A program made the translations under genes and the position numbers. The notes beneath the pieces were generated by a model. The model searched no databases and was not told where the DNA came from. It saw nothing but the letters and a program-made list of their open reading frames with translations. 64,000 bases of DNA from assembly GCF_000024265.1 (NCBI RefSeq), contig NC_013204.1:1352180-1416179 (forward strand). The letters are read 5' to 3'. Every line of letters begins with the position of its first letter. The first letter of the stretch is position 1. Below, piece after piece: positions 24,772 through 33,678 of the stretch. Origin of the DNA: Eggerthella lenta DSM 2243 (GTDB lineage: Bacteria > Actinomycetota > Coriobacteriia > Coriobacteriales > Eggerthellaceae).

Positions 24772-25923
24772 GTGGCCGACGCGTTCGAGAACATCCTCGG
24801 CCAGCCGCAGGTGCGCGAATTCTTGCGCGCCACGGTGGCGCAGGGCAAGGTGAGCCACGCCTACCTGTTCACGGGCCCGGCCGGGTCGAACAAAACGATG
24901 GCCGCCTACGCGTTCGCGCAGGCCGTGCTGTGCCCGAAGGGGGCCTCCGGCCCGCGCGGAGGCAACTGCGGCGCATGCGACGCCTGCCGGCGCATCATGC
25001 GCAAGAAGCATCCCGACGTGCGCTACTTCGCGCCCGAAGGCGCGGGCGGCTATCTGGTCGAGCAGATCCGCGACATCGTGGCCGATACGTCGATGGCGCC
25101 CATCCAGGCGCACAAGAAGGTCTACATCCTCGATCGCGTCGACCTGCTGGGCGTGCAGGCCGCCAACGCGTTCCTCAAGACGCTGGAGGAACCGCCGTCG
25201 GACGTGGTGCTGATCCTGCTCGCGCGTACGCGCGAGAGCGTGCTGCCCACCATTCTGTCGCGTTGCCAGGTGGTGCCGTTCCGCACCATCCCGGCAAGCG
25301 AGGCGGCCGGCATCATCGTGCAGAACACGGGCGCGTCGCGCGAGCAGGCGCGCATGGCCGTCGAGGCCTGCGACGGCTCCATTACGCGTGCCGTGGAGTT
25401 CTTGAAGTCCAACGAGCGCCTGGCGTTCCGCACCCGCGTGCTGGAGGTGCTGGGCTGTCTGCGCAAGGCAGACGACTGGGACGCCGTCGGGTTCGCGAGC
25501 GAGCTCGTGGTGCTGGTGAAGGCGCCGCTGGACGTGGCGCGCGCCGAGCAGGAGCAGGAGCTCGCCGAGAATGCGGACTTCCTGGCGAAGTCGGCCATCC
25601 GCCAGATCGAGGCGCGCAACAAGCGCCAGCTGACGGCCAAGACCTTCGAATCGCTGCGCCAGCTGACGGCCATCGTGCGCTCGTGGCTGCGCGACGTGAT
25701 GGCCGTGTGCGCCGAGACGCCCGAGCTCGTCATCAACGTGGATGCCCGCGCCTCCGTCATGGAGGCGGCCGAGGCCACCGATGAGGCGCGCGCCGCCGCC
25801 GCGCTAGCGGCCGTGCGCCGCTGCGACGAGGCGATCTCGTATAATGTATCACCGGAAACGTGCATCGACGCGATGCTGTTCGAGATAAGAGAGGTGCTCT
25901 ATGGTTCGCATAGCGCCGATTAA
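24772..25923 (+). CDS. holB: DNA polymerase III subunit delta'
   Basis: 383 aa. AAA+ clamp-loader fold: FENILGQPQVREFLRATV, YLFTGPAGSNKTMAAYAFA (a P-loop variant), a zinc-binding four-Cys module CGACDACRRIMRKKHPDV, Walker B YILDRVDLLGVQAANAFLKTLEEPP and the sensor motif ILSRCQ. The SRC motif is characteristic of delta' and DnaX. GTG start 4 bp after tmk. The 3' end overlaps ricT by 23 bp. Confidence 0.92.
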   Translation: MADAFENILGQPQVREFLRATVAQGKVSHAYLFTGPAGSNKTMAAYAFAQAVLCPKGASGPRGGNCGACDACRRIMRKKHPDVRYFAPEGAGGYLVEQIRDIVADTSMAPIQAHKKVYILDRVDLLGVQAANAFLKTLEEPPSDVVLILLARTRESVLPTILSRCQVVPFRTIPASEAAGIIVQNTGASREQARMAVEACDGSITRAVEFLKSNERLAFRTRVLEVLGCLRKADDWDAVGFASELVVLVKAPLDVARAEQEQELAENADFLAKSAIRQIEARNKRQLTAKTFESLRQLTAIVRSWLRDVMAVCAETPELVINVDARASVMEAAEATDEARAAAALAAVRRCDEAISYNVSPETCIDAMLFEIREVLYGSHSAD

Positions 25924-27481
25924 CCTGTATTACAACCCCAAGACGCTGTGGTTCGACGCCGGCGACCTGGACGTGCGCGCCGGGGACGGCGTGATCGTGT
26001 CCACGGCCCGCGGCACCGAGTTCGGCCGCGCGGCCCACGACGTGTTCGAGGCCGACGAGGCGCAGATCAAGAAGCTGAAAAGCCCGCTCAAGCCTGTCAA
26101 ACGCATCGCGACGGACGAGGACGAGGCGCGCGCGGCCGAGCTGGAGGCGAAGAGCCGCGAGGCGCTGCCCGTGTTCAAGGAGATGGCTGCCGAGGGCAAC
26201 GGCGACATGCACCCCGTGTCGGTGGAGTACCTGTTCGAGGGCGACAAGGCCATCTTCTACTTCGAGGCGGAGGAGCGCGTGGACTTCCGCGAGCTCGTGC
26301 GCAAGCTGGCCGCGCACTTCCGCGTGCGCATCGACATGCGACAGATCGGCGTGCGCGATGAGGCCCGCATGGTGGGCGGCCTGGGGCATTGCGGCCAGGA
26401 GCTGTGCTGCAAGCGCCTGGGCGGCGAGTTCTGCCCCGTGTCCATCCGCATGGCGAAGGAGCAGGACCTCTCGCTGAACCCGCAGAAGATATCGGGCGTG
26501 TGCGGACGGCTCATGTGCTGTCTGCGCTACGAGTTCGACGCGTACAAGGACTTCAAGAGCCGCGCCCCGAAACAGAACGCCACGGTGGAGACGCCCGATG
26601 GGCCGGCGAAGGTGGTGGATCTCGACGTGCCGCGCGAGATCGTGTCGCTGAAGATCATGGGCGAGAAGCCCGTGAAGGTGCCGCTGGCCGACTTCGACCC
26701 GCCCGAGGAAGGCTCGAACCGCCCGAACCGCGTAGGCGAGGAGGCGTGGCAGGACGCGACGACGGCCGACCCTATCGGATTTGCGGGCGAGTCGGCGCTG
26801 TTCGGCACCACGACGCAGCTGACCGGGCAGGACAAGCTGGCCGATCCGGGTTCCGTGCGCCGCACGGGCCGCGGCGGTCAGAAGCCGTCGAAGGGCGGCG
26901 GCTCGAACGGCGGCCGCGCGGGCGGCGGCCAGAAGGGCGGCGGCAACGGCGGCCAGAAGGGCGGCAAACAGGCCGACGCGCAGGCGCAGAGCGCGCGCAA
27001 GCCGCGCAGGAGGCGCTCGACGAAGGTCGGCGGCGAGGGCGCTGCCGCCCCCGAGGCGGCCGAGACGCAGAAGCGCAAGCAGAAGCAGCAAGGCGGCGGC
27101 TCGCCGAAGGGCGGGCAGGGCGGCCAGCAGCAGAAGCGCCGGTCGGGTCAGGGCGGTCAGAGCGGCAACGGCGGCTCCAAGAAGCAGCAGGGCCAGCGCC
27201 AGGGAGGCGAGGGCGCGAAGAAGCAGGGGCCGAAGGGCATGCAGCCCTCGAAGCCTCGTCCCGGCCAGAAGTCCTCAGGCCTGCGCCAGGGCCAGAAGCC
27301 GCAGCAGCCGCGCCAGGACAAGGCGCCCCGCCCCGAGCGCTCGGGGGCTCCGAGCGGCGAGGGCGGCCGCCCGACGGGAGACGGCGGGCATCGCCGCGCC
27401 CGTCGCCGCAGCCACAAGGCGGGCGGCTCGGACGGCGCGGGCGCGCCCGGAGCGGGCGGCGCGGCGCCGAGCGGCGAATAG
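25901..27481 (+). CDS. ricT: PSP1/RicT (YaaT) family protein with a long basic Gly/Gln-rich tail
   Basis: 526 aa. Residues 1-270 are the PSP1 domain: NPKTLWFDAGDL, GDGVIVSTARGTEFG, the cysteine-rich core GHCGQELCCKRLGGEFCPVS and SGVCGRLMCCLRYE. In Bacillus subtilis RicT works with RicA and RicF as a [4Fe-4S] complex that controls RNase Y processing; RicA/RicF are not seen here. The remaining ~240 residues are low-complexity, rich in Gly, Gln, Lys, Arg and Pro (GGNGGQKGGKQ-like runs), strongly basic and probably disordered RNA-binding. Conserved neighbour of holB. Confidence 0.88.
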   Translation: MVRIAPINLYYNPKTLWFDAGDLDVRAGDGVIVSTARGTEFGRAAHDVFEADEAQIKKLKSPLKPVKRIATDEDEARAAELEAKSREALPVFKEMAAEGNGDMHPVSVEYLFEGDKAIFYFEAEERVDFRELVRKLAAHFRVRIDMRQIGVRDEARMVGGLGHCGQELCCKRLGGEFCPVSIRMAKEQDLSLNPQKISGVCGRLMCCLRYEFDAYKDFKSRAPKQNATVETPDGPAKVVDLDVPREIVSLKIMGEKPVKVPLADFDPPEEGSNRPNRVGEEAWQDATTADPIGFAGESALFGTTTQLTGQDKLADPGSVRRTGRGGQKPSKGGGSNGGRAGGGQKGGGNGGQKGGKQADAQAQSARKPRRRRSTKVGGEGAAAPEAAETQKRKQKQQGGGSPKGGQGGQQQKRRSGQGGQSGNGGSKKQQGQRQGGEGAKKQGPKGMQPSKPRPGQKSSGLRQGQKPQQPRQDKAPRPERSGAPSGEGGRPTGDGGHRRARRRSHKAGGSDGAGAPGAGGAAPSGE

Positions 27482-27508
27482 CGGACGTACGGAGGAGGCT
27501 CATCGGGA

Positions 27509-28969
27509 ATGAAGATCGACTACGCGCTGTTGACTGACCTGTACCAGCTCACCATGGCGCAGGGCTATTGGGAGACCGGCCAGGGCGACACGCAGGCCTG
27601 CTTCCACATGTACTTTCGCGACTACCCGTTCAAGGGCGGCTACGCCATCGCGTGCGGCATGGCGCAGCTGGCCGACCTCGTGGACGAGTTCTCGTTCTCG
27701 GACGAGGACGTGGCCTACCTGGGCTCGCTCGACGCGCCCGGCGGCGGCAAGCTGTTCAAGCCGGAGTTCCTCGACTACCTGCGTACCTTCGAGCTGCGTG
27801 TGGACATCGACGCGGTGCTCGAGGGCACCGTCGTGTTCCCGCACGAGCCGCTGGTGCGCGTGACCGGCCCCATCATGGATTGCCAGCTCATCGAGACGGC
27901 GCTTCTGAACTGCGTGAACTTCGAGACGTTGATCGCCACGAAGGCGGCGCGCGTGTGCCTGGCGGCGCAGGCTCCCGTGGCGGAGTTCGGCCTGCGGCGC
28001 GCGCAGGGCGCGGGCGGCGGCTTGTGGGCCAGCCGTGCGGCCGTCGTGGGCGGGTGCGCCTCCACGTCGAACGTGCTGGCGGGCAAGCTGTTCGACATCC
28101 CCGTGTCGGGCACGCACGCGCACTCGTGGGTCATGTCGTTTCCCGACGAGCTCACGGCGTTCCGCGCGTACGCCGAGGCGTTCCCGAAGAACTGCGTGCT
28201 GCTCGTGGACACCTACGACGTGGAGCAGGGCATCAAGAACGCCATCACGGTGGGACTGGAGATGCGCGAGCGCGGCGAGCGCCTGAGCGGCATCCGCATC
28301 GACTCGGGCGACTTGTCGTGGCTCGCGCGCATGGCGCGCGCCATGCTGGACGAGGCGGGCCTGACCGACTGCGGCATCGTGCTGTCGAACGATCTGGACG
28401 AGTTCACCATCCAGTCCATCCGCGACGAGGGGGCCCAGGTGACCTCGTGGGGCGTGGGCACGAAGCTGGCCTGCGCCTACGACCAGCCCACGCTGGGAGG
28501 CGTGTACAAGCTGTCGGCCACGCGCGCCTCGGGGGAGAGCGAGTGGACCGACCGCCTGAAGATCTCCGAGTCGGCCGCCAAGCTGACCACGCCCGGCGTG
28601 CTGGACGTGCGCCGCTACTTCTACTGCGGCAGCGGGCGCTTGGCCGGCGATATGGTGTTCGACGTGAACGCGCCCGGCGACAAGCTGCGCGAGGTCATCG
28701 TCGACCCGTCCGACGACCTGCGGCAGAAGAACCTCTCGGGGCTGTGCTCCGAGACGCTGCTCAAGCCGCTCGCGCGCGACGGCCGCACGGTGCTCGACGC
28801 GTCCGAACGCGACGCATGGGCGGCTCGCGAGCGTGCCCAGGCGGGCCTCGCCACGCTCGACGAGAGCCAGAAGCGCATGCTGAACGCCCACACCTATCCG
28901 GTAGGCCTCGAATATGGTCTTTTTGAGCGCCGTCGCGATCTGGTTGTGAAGCTGCGGGGCATCGCGTAG
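27509..28969 (+). CDS. pncB: nicotinate phosphoribosyltransferase
   Basis: 486 aa. Motifs: ALLTDLYQLTMAQGYW at the N-terminus, ACFHMYFRDYPFKGGYAIACG, EFGLRRAQGAGGGLWASRAA, SGTHAHSWVMSF, and GIRIDSGDLSWLAR near the phosphoribosyl site. It converts nicotinate and PRPP to nicotinate mononucleotide in NAD salvage (Preiss-Handler pathway). GGAGGAGG precedes the ATG. Length is normal. Confidence 0.94.
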   Translation: MKIDYALLTDLYQLTMAQGYWETGQGDTQACFHMYFRDYPFKGGYAIACGMAQLADLVDEFSFSDEDVAYLGSLDAPGGGKLFKPEFLDYLRTFELRVDIDAVLEGTVVFPHEPLVRVTGPIMDCQLIETALLNCVNFETLIATKAARVCLAAQAPVAEFGLRRAQGAGGGLWASRAAVVGGCASTSNVLAGKLFDIPVSGTHAHSWVMSFPDELTAFRAYAEAFPKNCVLLVDTYDVEQGIKNAITVGLEMRERGERLSGIRIDSGDLSWLARMARAMLDEAGLTDCGIVLSNDLDEFTIQSIRDEGAQVTSWGVGTKLACAYDQPTLGGVYKLSATRASGESEWTDRLKISESAAKLTTPGVLDVRRYFYCGSGRLAGDMVFDVNAPGDKLREVIVDPSDDLRQKNLSGLCSETLLKPLARDGRTVLDASERDAWAARERAQAGLATLDESQKRMLNAHTYPVGLEYGLFERRRDLVVKLRGIA

Positions 28970-29030
28970 TGTACGAGGGTACGTCATCGACTGGTTCGGG
29001 CGCCTGTGCCCCATGTCAAGGAAGGATGTC

Positions 29031-29933
29031 ATGATCAAGATACTCACCGATTCGGTCGCCTCCATTCCCGCCGACGTGGCGCGCGAAGCCGGCATCGACG
29101 TGGTCACCCTGTTCGTGAACCGCGAGGGATGCGAATACGCGGACTCTGAGATGGATTTGGACGCGTTCTACGCCGACATCTATGACATGGTAGACAACAT
29201 CCCCACGTCCAGCCAGCCGTCCCAGCACACGCTGGAAGCCGTGTTCGAGGAGGCGGCGCGCGCGGGCGACGAGGTGCTGGGCATCTTCATCTCGTCGGAG
29301 CTGTCGGGGACCTACGAGGGCGCCGTGCGCGCAGCGCGCGCCGTGAAGGCGCGCAACATCGACTTCACCTACGTCATCGTGGACTCCACGTCGTGCGGCT
29401 ACGACGAAGCGTGGCCGGTGTTCGACGCGGTGGCCGCGCGCGACGCGGGCGAGGACCTGGCGGGATGCGCAGCGGCGGCGCTGCGCGGCATCGAGTCCAC
29501 CCGCTTCCTGTTCACGCCCGAAACGCTCACGTTCCTGCAACGGGGCGGGCGCATCGGCAACGCGGCGGCGCTGCTGGGCAACCTCATCCAGCTTTCGCCC
29601 GTGCTCACGGTGAGCGACGGCAAGGCCGACACGTTCGCGAAGGTGCGCACGCGCAAGAAGGCGCTCGACCGGATCGTGACCGAGTTCAAGAAGGATGTCG
29701 AGCAGCACGGCCTGAAGCACGTCGTGGTGCACTACATCGGCGACAAGGCGCCGGCCGTCGCATGGGCGCGCGAGGTCGTCGAGCCGCTCATCGGGCGCAC
29801 GGTGAGCGTGTTGCCGGTGAGCCCCGTCATCGGCCTGCACGTGGGACCGGCCGTGGGGCTTGCCTATGAGTGCGCAAGCGCCCTGGCCGGCAAGATCAGC
29901 GGCCCGGTGCAGGCGCGCGCCTGCGCTTCGTAG
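29031..29933 (+). CDS. DegV family fatty-acid-binding protein
   Basis: 300 aa. KILTDSVASIPADVARE at the N-terminus, PTSSQPSQHTLEAVFEEA with the fatty-acid head-group contact region, GIFISSELSGTYEGA, and TPETLTFLQRGGRIGNAAALLGNLIQLSPVLTVSDG are DegV signatures. DegV proteins (FakB type) bind fatty acids and present them to the kinase FakA, which is not in this window. Start at 29031 after AAGGAAGG. Confidence 0.9.
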   Translation: MIKILTDSVASIPADVAREAGIDVVTLFVNREGCEYADSEMDLDAFYADIYDMVDNIPTSSQPSQHTLEAVFEEAARAGDEVLGIFISSELSGTYEGAVRAARAVKARNIDFTYVIVDSTSCGYDEAWPVFDAVAARDAGEDLAGCAAAALRGIESTRFLFTPETLTFLQRGGRIGNAAALLGNLIQLSPVLTVSDGKADTFAKVRTRKKALDRIVTEFKKDVEQHGLKHVVVHYIGDKAPAVAWAREVVEPLIGRTVSVLPVSPVIGLHVGPAVGLAYECASALAGKISGPVQARACAS

Positions 29934-29988
29934 AGTCGCGCGATCGTCCGATACCGTATGCAAACCGCTCAGAAAGCGAGAAACGCTC

Positions 29989-30918
29989 ATGCAGCATAAG
30001 TGCAACCTCATCATCGATTCGTGCTGCGACCTGCCGTTCGAGGTCGTCGACCGGGAAGGCGTCGAGCTTATCAGGTTCCCCTACATCATGAGCGACGGCG
30101 AGCATGCCGACGATCTGTACCAGACCTCGTCGGCGCACGATTTCTACCAGGCGATGCGCAACGGCGAGGAGCCTACCACCGCGCAGGTGCCCGTGCCCGT
30201 GTTCCGCGACGCGTTCGAGCGCGCCATCGCAAGCGGGGTGCCCACCGTGTACTTGAGCTTCTCCAGCGGGCTGTCCGGCAGCTTCGATGCAGCGGCGCTC
30301 GTGCACGACCAGCTGATGGCCGAGCATCCGGACGCCGAGCTGTACATCGTGGACACGTGCTTGGCCTCGGTGGCCGAGGCGCTGCTGGTGTACGAGGCGC
30401 TGCGTCAGCGCGACAACGGCATGACGGCGCAGGAGCTTGCGCGCTGGGCCGAGGAGGCGCGCTACTTCGTGGACGCCGAGTTCATGGTGGACGACCTGGA
30501 GGCCCTGCGCCGCGGCGGCCGCATCCCCAGCTCGGTGGCGTACGCGGGCTCGAAGCTGGACGTGAAGCCGCTGCTCACCATCACCGTCGACGGCAAGCTG
30601 TCGCTGGCGGGCGTGGCGCGCGGGCGCAAGAAGGGCATCAAGCAGCTGGCCGAGTACTACAACAAGCGCAAGGCCGACTCGCGGCCGGGTCGCTGCGTGG
30701 TCATCGGCAACGCCGACTGCCCGAAGGACGCCGCTCGCCTGCAGGAGGCGCTGGGCAAGGGCGACGACAGCATCCTGTTTCTGGAGAGCAGCATCGGGCC
30801 GGTCATCGGCAGTCACGTGGGGCCGGACATGATCGCGGTGGTGTTCTGGGGCAACGACAAGCGCGAGGAGCTGTCGGTGGCCGACCGCATCGCGAAGAAG
30901 GTCAAGGGCGGCGAGTAG
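29989..30918 (+). CDS. DegV family fatty-acid-binding protein, second copy
   Basis: 309 aa. LIIDSCCDLPFEVVDREG, PTTAQVPVPVFRDAFERA, VYLSFSSGLSGSFDAAAL, DLEALRRGGRIPSS and KPLLTITVDGKLSLAGVARGRKKGIKQL mark the DegV fold. Sequence differs substantially from the copy 55 bp upstream, so the pair probably has different lipid specificity rather than being a recent duplication. Weak ribosome site AGAAAG. Confidence 0.88.
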   Translation: MQHKCNLIIDSCCDLPFEVVDREGVELIRFPYIMSDGEHADDLYQTSSAHDFYQAMRNGEEPTTAQVPVPVFRDAFERAIASGVPTVYLSFSSGLSGSFDAAALVHDQLMAEHPDAELYIVDTCLASVAEALLVYEALRQRDNGMTAQELARWAEEARYFVDAEFMVDDLEALRRGGRIPSSVAYAGSKLDVKPLLTITVDGKLSLAGVARGRKKGIKQLAEYYNKRKADSRPGRCVVIGNADCPKDAARLQEALGKGDDSILFLESSIGPVIGSHVGPDMIAVVFWGNDKREELSVADRIAKKVKGGE

Positions 30919-30976
30919 CCCGCGCGCGAGCGGCTCGCGACACATGGAATTCGAACGCATCGGGAAAGGTGCTTAG

Positions 30977-31948
30977 ATGGAACTTTCGTTCGTATACTCC
31001 GGCAACGAGACGGTGGGCGCTATGGTGGTGTCCCGCCTGGAGGCGGCCGGCTGCACGCGCACCGACGACGTCGCGCATGCCGAGGCCATCATCACGTACT
31101 GCACGTCGCAGACGGCGCTGGAAGACGCGTACTTCGACGAGCAGGGGCTCGTGCAGGCGGCGGGGAAGGGCGCGCTGCTCATCGACCTGTCGGCGTCGAC
31201 TCCCAGCTTCGCGCGCGAGCTGAACGCCGTGGCCGTGGTGAGCGACCTCATGTCGGTGGAGGCGCCGCTCGTGGTGGTGGACGTGGCCCGCGCCGACGCG
31301 TTCGGCGACCGCGACAACCTGGTGTGCTTCGTCGGGGGCGACGAGGAGGCCGTGGCGGAGGCGCGTCCCGTGCTGGAAGCGATCGCCGGCACGGTGCAGG
31401 AAACGGGCGGGGCGGGCTCTGCGCAGCTCGCGCGCGCCGCGTACACGCTGCAGACGACGGCGCAGGTGATCTCGGCCGTGGAGGCCGACGCGCTGTACCG
31501 CGCCGTGCGTCGCTCGTCGGCCTCGCTCGACCAGGCGACGGAGCGCGTGGGTGCGGCGACGCCCGTGGCCGAGCAGGTGCTGGCCGCGGTGAACACGGGG
31601 CGTTTCGACGGCATGTACACGGTTGAGATGTTCATGGCCGAGCTGTCCGCCGCGCTGACGGCGGCCGACGACGTGGACCTCATCCTACCGCAGGCCGAGG
31701 CGTGCCTGCACCTGCTGGAGCTGCTCGCCGTCATCGGCGGCTCCGACAAGGCGCCTGCAGCGCTGGCGCTGGTGTACGGCGAGGAGAAGACGTGCGCCGA
31801 GCAGGGCCTCGACTGGACGCGCGCTGAGCAGGCCTACGGCGACGTCGCCGAGGGCTTCGACGATCTGGACGACGACGGCCACGACCACGGGCACGACCAC
31901 GGTTCCTTCGGCGATTATCCCGGCTACGGCGCGTATTCGGCCAATTAG
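30977..31948 (+). CDS. 3-hydroxyisobutyrate dehydrogenase-like protein with degenerate cofactor site and His-rich tail
   Basis: 323 aa. The overall order (N-terminal Rossmann-like domain; LIDLSASTPSFARELNA; VVDVARADAFGDRDNLVCFVGGDEEAVAEARPVLEAI; all-helical C-terminal domain with AAYTLQTTAQVISAVEADALY) matches the beta-hydroxyacid dehydrogenase family. However, the nucleotide motif is SGNETVGAMVVSRL instead of GxGxMGxxMAxxL, and the catalytic Lys region is altered (QLARAAYTL). The protein ends with an acidic/His run (DDDGHDHGHDHGSFGD), suggestive of metal binding. Cofactor and substrate are uncertain. GGGAAAGG precedes the ATG. Confidence 0.72.
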   Translation: MELSFVYSGNETVGAMVVSRLEAAGCTRTDDVAHAEAIITYCTSQTALEDAYFDEQGLVQAAGKGALLIDLSASTPSFARELNAVAVVSDLMSVEAPLVVVDVARADAFGDRDNLVCFVGGDEEAVAEARPVLEAIAGTVQETGGAGSAQLARAAYTLQTTAQVISAVEADALYRAVRRSSASLDQATERVGAATPVAEQVLAAVNTGRFDGMYTVEMFMAELSAALTAADDVDLILPQAEACLHLLELLAVIGGSDKAPAALALVYGEEKTCAEQGLDWTRAEQAYGDVAEGFDDLDDDGHDHGHDHGSFGDYPGYGAYSAN

Positions 31949-32120
31949 GGTTCCGTCGGCCTACGGCCGACGGACCTTGCCGACGCTGCGGGCGGCTGTG
32001 GCACCCGATCTCGCCGCGAAGCCGAGGACTCGCGTACCGAAGTATCCCCTGCGGGGACTTCTTGCAGGATGCGCTTCGTCCTCGCCTTCCTCACGATCTC
32101 GGACACCACAGCCGCCCTCT
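31949..32120. repeat. structured repeat, family G copy 2
   Basis: It starts directly after the stop codon of the dehydrogenase-like gene with hairpin 31952-31974 (arm TCCGTCGGC). The blocks GACGCTGCGG, ACCCGATCT and GCGTACCGAAGTA follow, spaced exactly as at 23260-23322. GGGCGGCTGTGG (31990 region) also pairs with CCACAGCCGCCC near 32105-32116, closing a large outer stem. Confidence 0.75.
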
Positions 32121-32145
32121 CTGACATTATTGGACCGGTGAGTCT

Positions 32146-33111
32146 ATGAATCTGGCATTATCAACATGCGACCTCTGCCCCCGCTCGTGCGGGGTCGATC
32201 GGGCGGCGGGGGAGCGCGGGGCGTGCGGGGCCGACGGGCGCCTCGTGGTGGCGCGTGCGGCGCTGCATTTCTGGGAGGAGCCTCCCATCAGCGGGTCGCG
32301 CGGCAGCGGCACGGTGTTCTTCGCGCACTGCCCGCTGCGCTGCGTCTACTGTCAGAACGCGGTGATCGCCGCGGGCGAGGCGGGCGCGGAGGTGAGCGTC
32401 GAGCGCCTGGGCGAGATGTGCCTGGAGCTGCAGGAGCAGGGCGCGCTCAACGTCAACTTCGTCACGCCGACGCATTACGCTCCCGAGGCGCGCGCAGCCG
32501 TCGCCTGGGCGCGCGAGCGAGGGCTGGCGCTTCCCGTCGTATGGAACACGTCCGGGTACGAGACGGTCGCCGCTGTGCGGGCGAACGCGGGCACGGTCGA
32601 CGCGTACCTCGCGGATTTCAAGTACGCCGACGCCGAGCTGGCGCGGCGCTACTCGCATGCGCCTGATTACCCCGAGGTCGCCCTGGCGGCGCTCGAGGCC
32701 ATGGTGGAGGAGGCGGGCGGACCGACGTTCGACGAGGTGGACGGCGAGCAGCGTCTGACCGGCGGCGTCGTGGTGCGCCACCTCATGCTGCCGGGCGCGC
32801 TGGAGGACTCGAAGCGGGTCGTGCGCCTCGTGCACGAGCGTTTCGGCGACGCGGTGCTGCTGTCGCTGATGAACCAGTACACGCCCGTGCTGGCGGACGC
32901 CGCGAAGGCGGGCGACGCGCGAGCCGCGGCGACGCTCGACCGCTGCCCCGAGCTTGCCGAGCGCGTCTCCGACGACGAGTACGAGCTTCTGCTCGATTAC
33001 GCCGACGAGCTGGGCGTCGAGGACTACTTCTGGCAGCAGGGCGGAGCCGCCGAGGACAGCTTCATCCCCGCGTTCGACCTGTCCGGCGTGCGGGAGCCCG
33101 ATCGCGCGTAA
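32146..33111 (+). CDS. radical SAM protein, PflX/COG1313-like
   Basis: 321 aa. The radical SAM cluster is FAHCPLRCVYCQNAVIA (CxxxCxxC). An N-terminal cysteine group CDLCPRSCGVDR plus ACGADG precedes it, as in PflX-type proteins (COG1313), which resemble pyruvate formate-lyase activases. FVTPTHYAPEARAA, VWNTSGYETV and DAYLADFKYAD follow the activase fold. Its target enzyme is unknown. A clear ribosome site is lacking; the start sits 25 bp after the family G repeat. Confidence 0.88.
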   Translation: MNLALSTCDLCPRSCGVDRAAGERGACGADGRLVVARAALHFWEEPPISGSRGSGTVFFAHCPLRCVYCQNAVIAAGEAGAEVSVERLGEMCLELQEQGALNVNFVTPTHYAPEARAAVAWARERGLALPVVWNTSGYETVAAVRANAGTVDAYLADFKYADAELARRYSHAPDYPEVALAALEAMVEEAGGPTFDEVDGEQRLTGGVVVRHLMLPGALEDSKRVVRLVHERFGDAVLLSLMNQYTPVLADAAKAGDARAAATLDRCPELAERVSDDEYELLLDYADELGVEDYFWQQGGAAEDSFIPAFDLSGVREPDRA

Positions 33112-33160
33112 GGCGGGCTCTACCCTCCCTCCCTCGGCCGTCCTTGGGCGCATTCCTCCG

Positions 33161-33336
33161 CTCCGAATGGCGAAAAGAGGTTGAATTCGGAAGCATCGAA
33201 GAGGGTTGCGCGTGCGGAGGCGCGCTTGCTTTGGCATCGCCGCAGGTCGTGGAAGCGGCTGGATTCCAACGAGGCGCACCGGGCGGGTTCGATGAGCCTC
33301 GTCCTTCCGAATTCGATGCTTTTTCGCCATTCGGAG
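33161..33336. repeat. 176-bp inverted-repeat element, family B copy 1
   Basis: 33-bp arms (33161-33193 and 33304-33336; 28 of 33 pair) run from CTCCGAATGGCGAAAA to GAATTCGGAAG. The inner part of the arm recurs with perfect pairing at 54704-54863. The arms meet head to tail around a 110-bp interior. Confidence 0.75.
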
Positions 33337-33435
33337 CGCGGGGGGATGCATGGGCTGACGTTGCCGGGACGCCGCCCCTGCCGTATTTTGCCTGGGCTTG
33401 TCTGCTTTGCGCAGCAGAGCGATGGTTGGAACAAA

Positions 33436-33451
33436 TGTTTCACGTGAAACA
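33436..33451. other. parS: parS site, intergenic (copy 4)
   Basis: Exact 16-bp match to the parS core. The palindrome does not extend beyond the core here. It is 31.8 kb from copy 3, in the same window and outside any gene. Confidence 0.9.
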
Positions 33452-33678
33452 ATCTGGCGAAGACCTGCGGCTGGAAACGGCATTTCGAAAGACCCGCCTT
33501 CGGGTATGCGGGGGCGGTTGATGGATTCATCGCGGTTGTTCCGACGGGGAAACGGGTCGGCGCCGCGTTGGCATCTTGACCGTCGACGCGAATTCGGGGT
33601 TCGCGCGCGAGGACGGCCTGCCTGCGGTTAGCCGTTGGCGGAAAGAGGGGGCGGCCGCTTCGCAGGGACGCGCGGACG

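Larger units (their letters stand above)
33112..33678. other. 567-bp gene-free region holding an inverted-repeat element and a parS site
   Basis: No reading frame here has a credible start, ribosome site and protein-like composition. It contains the family B element (33161-33336) and parS copy 4 (33436-33451). The rest (33452-33678) shows no recognised signal. Confidence 0.6.

Noticed and set aside
25840-25845. Perfect TATAAT within holB, 56 bp before ricT
   Set aside because: It could be an internal promoter, but no -35 element is seen and the bases encode conserved-looking residues, so it was not listed as a feature.
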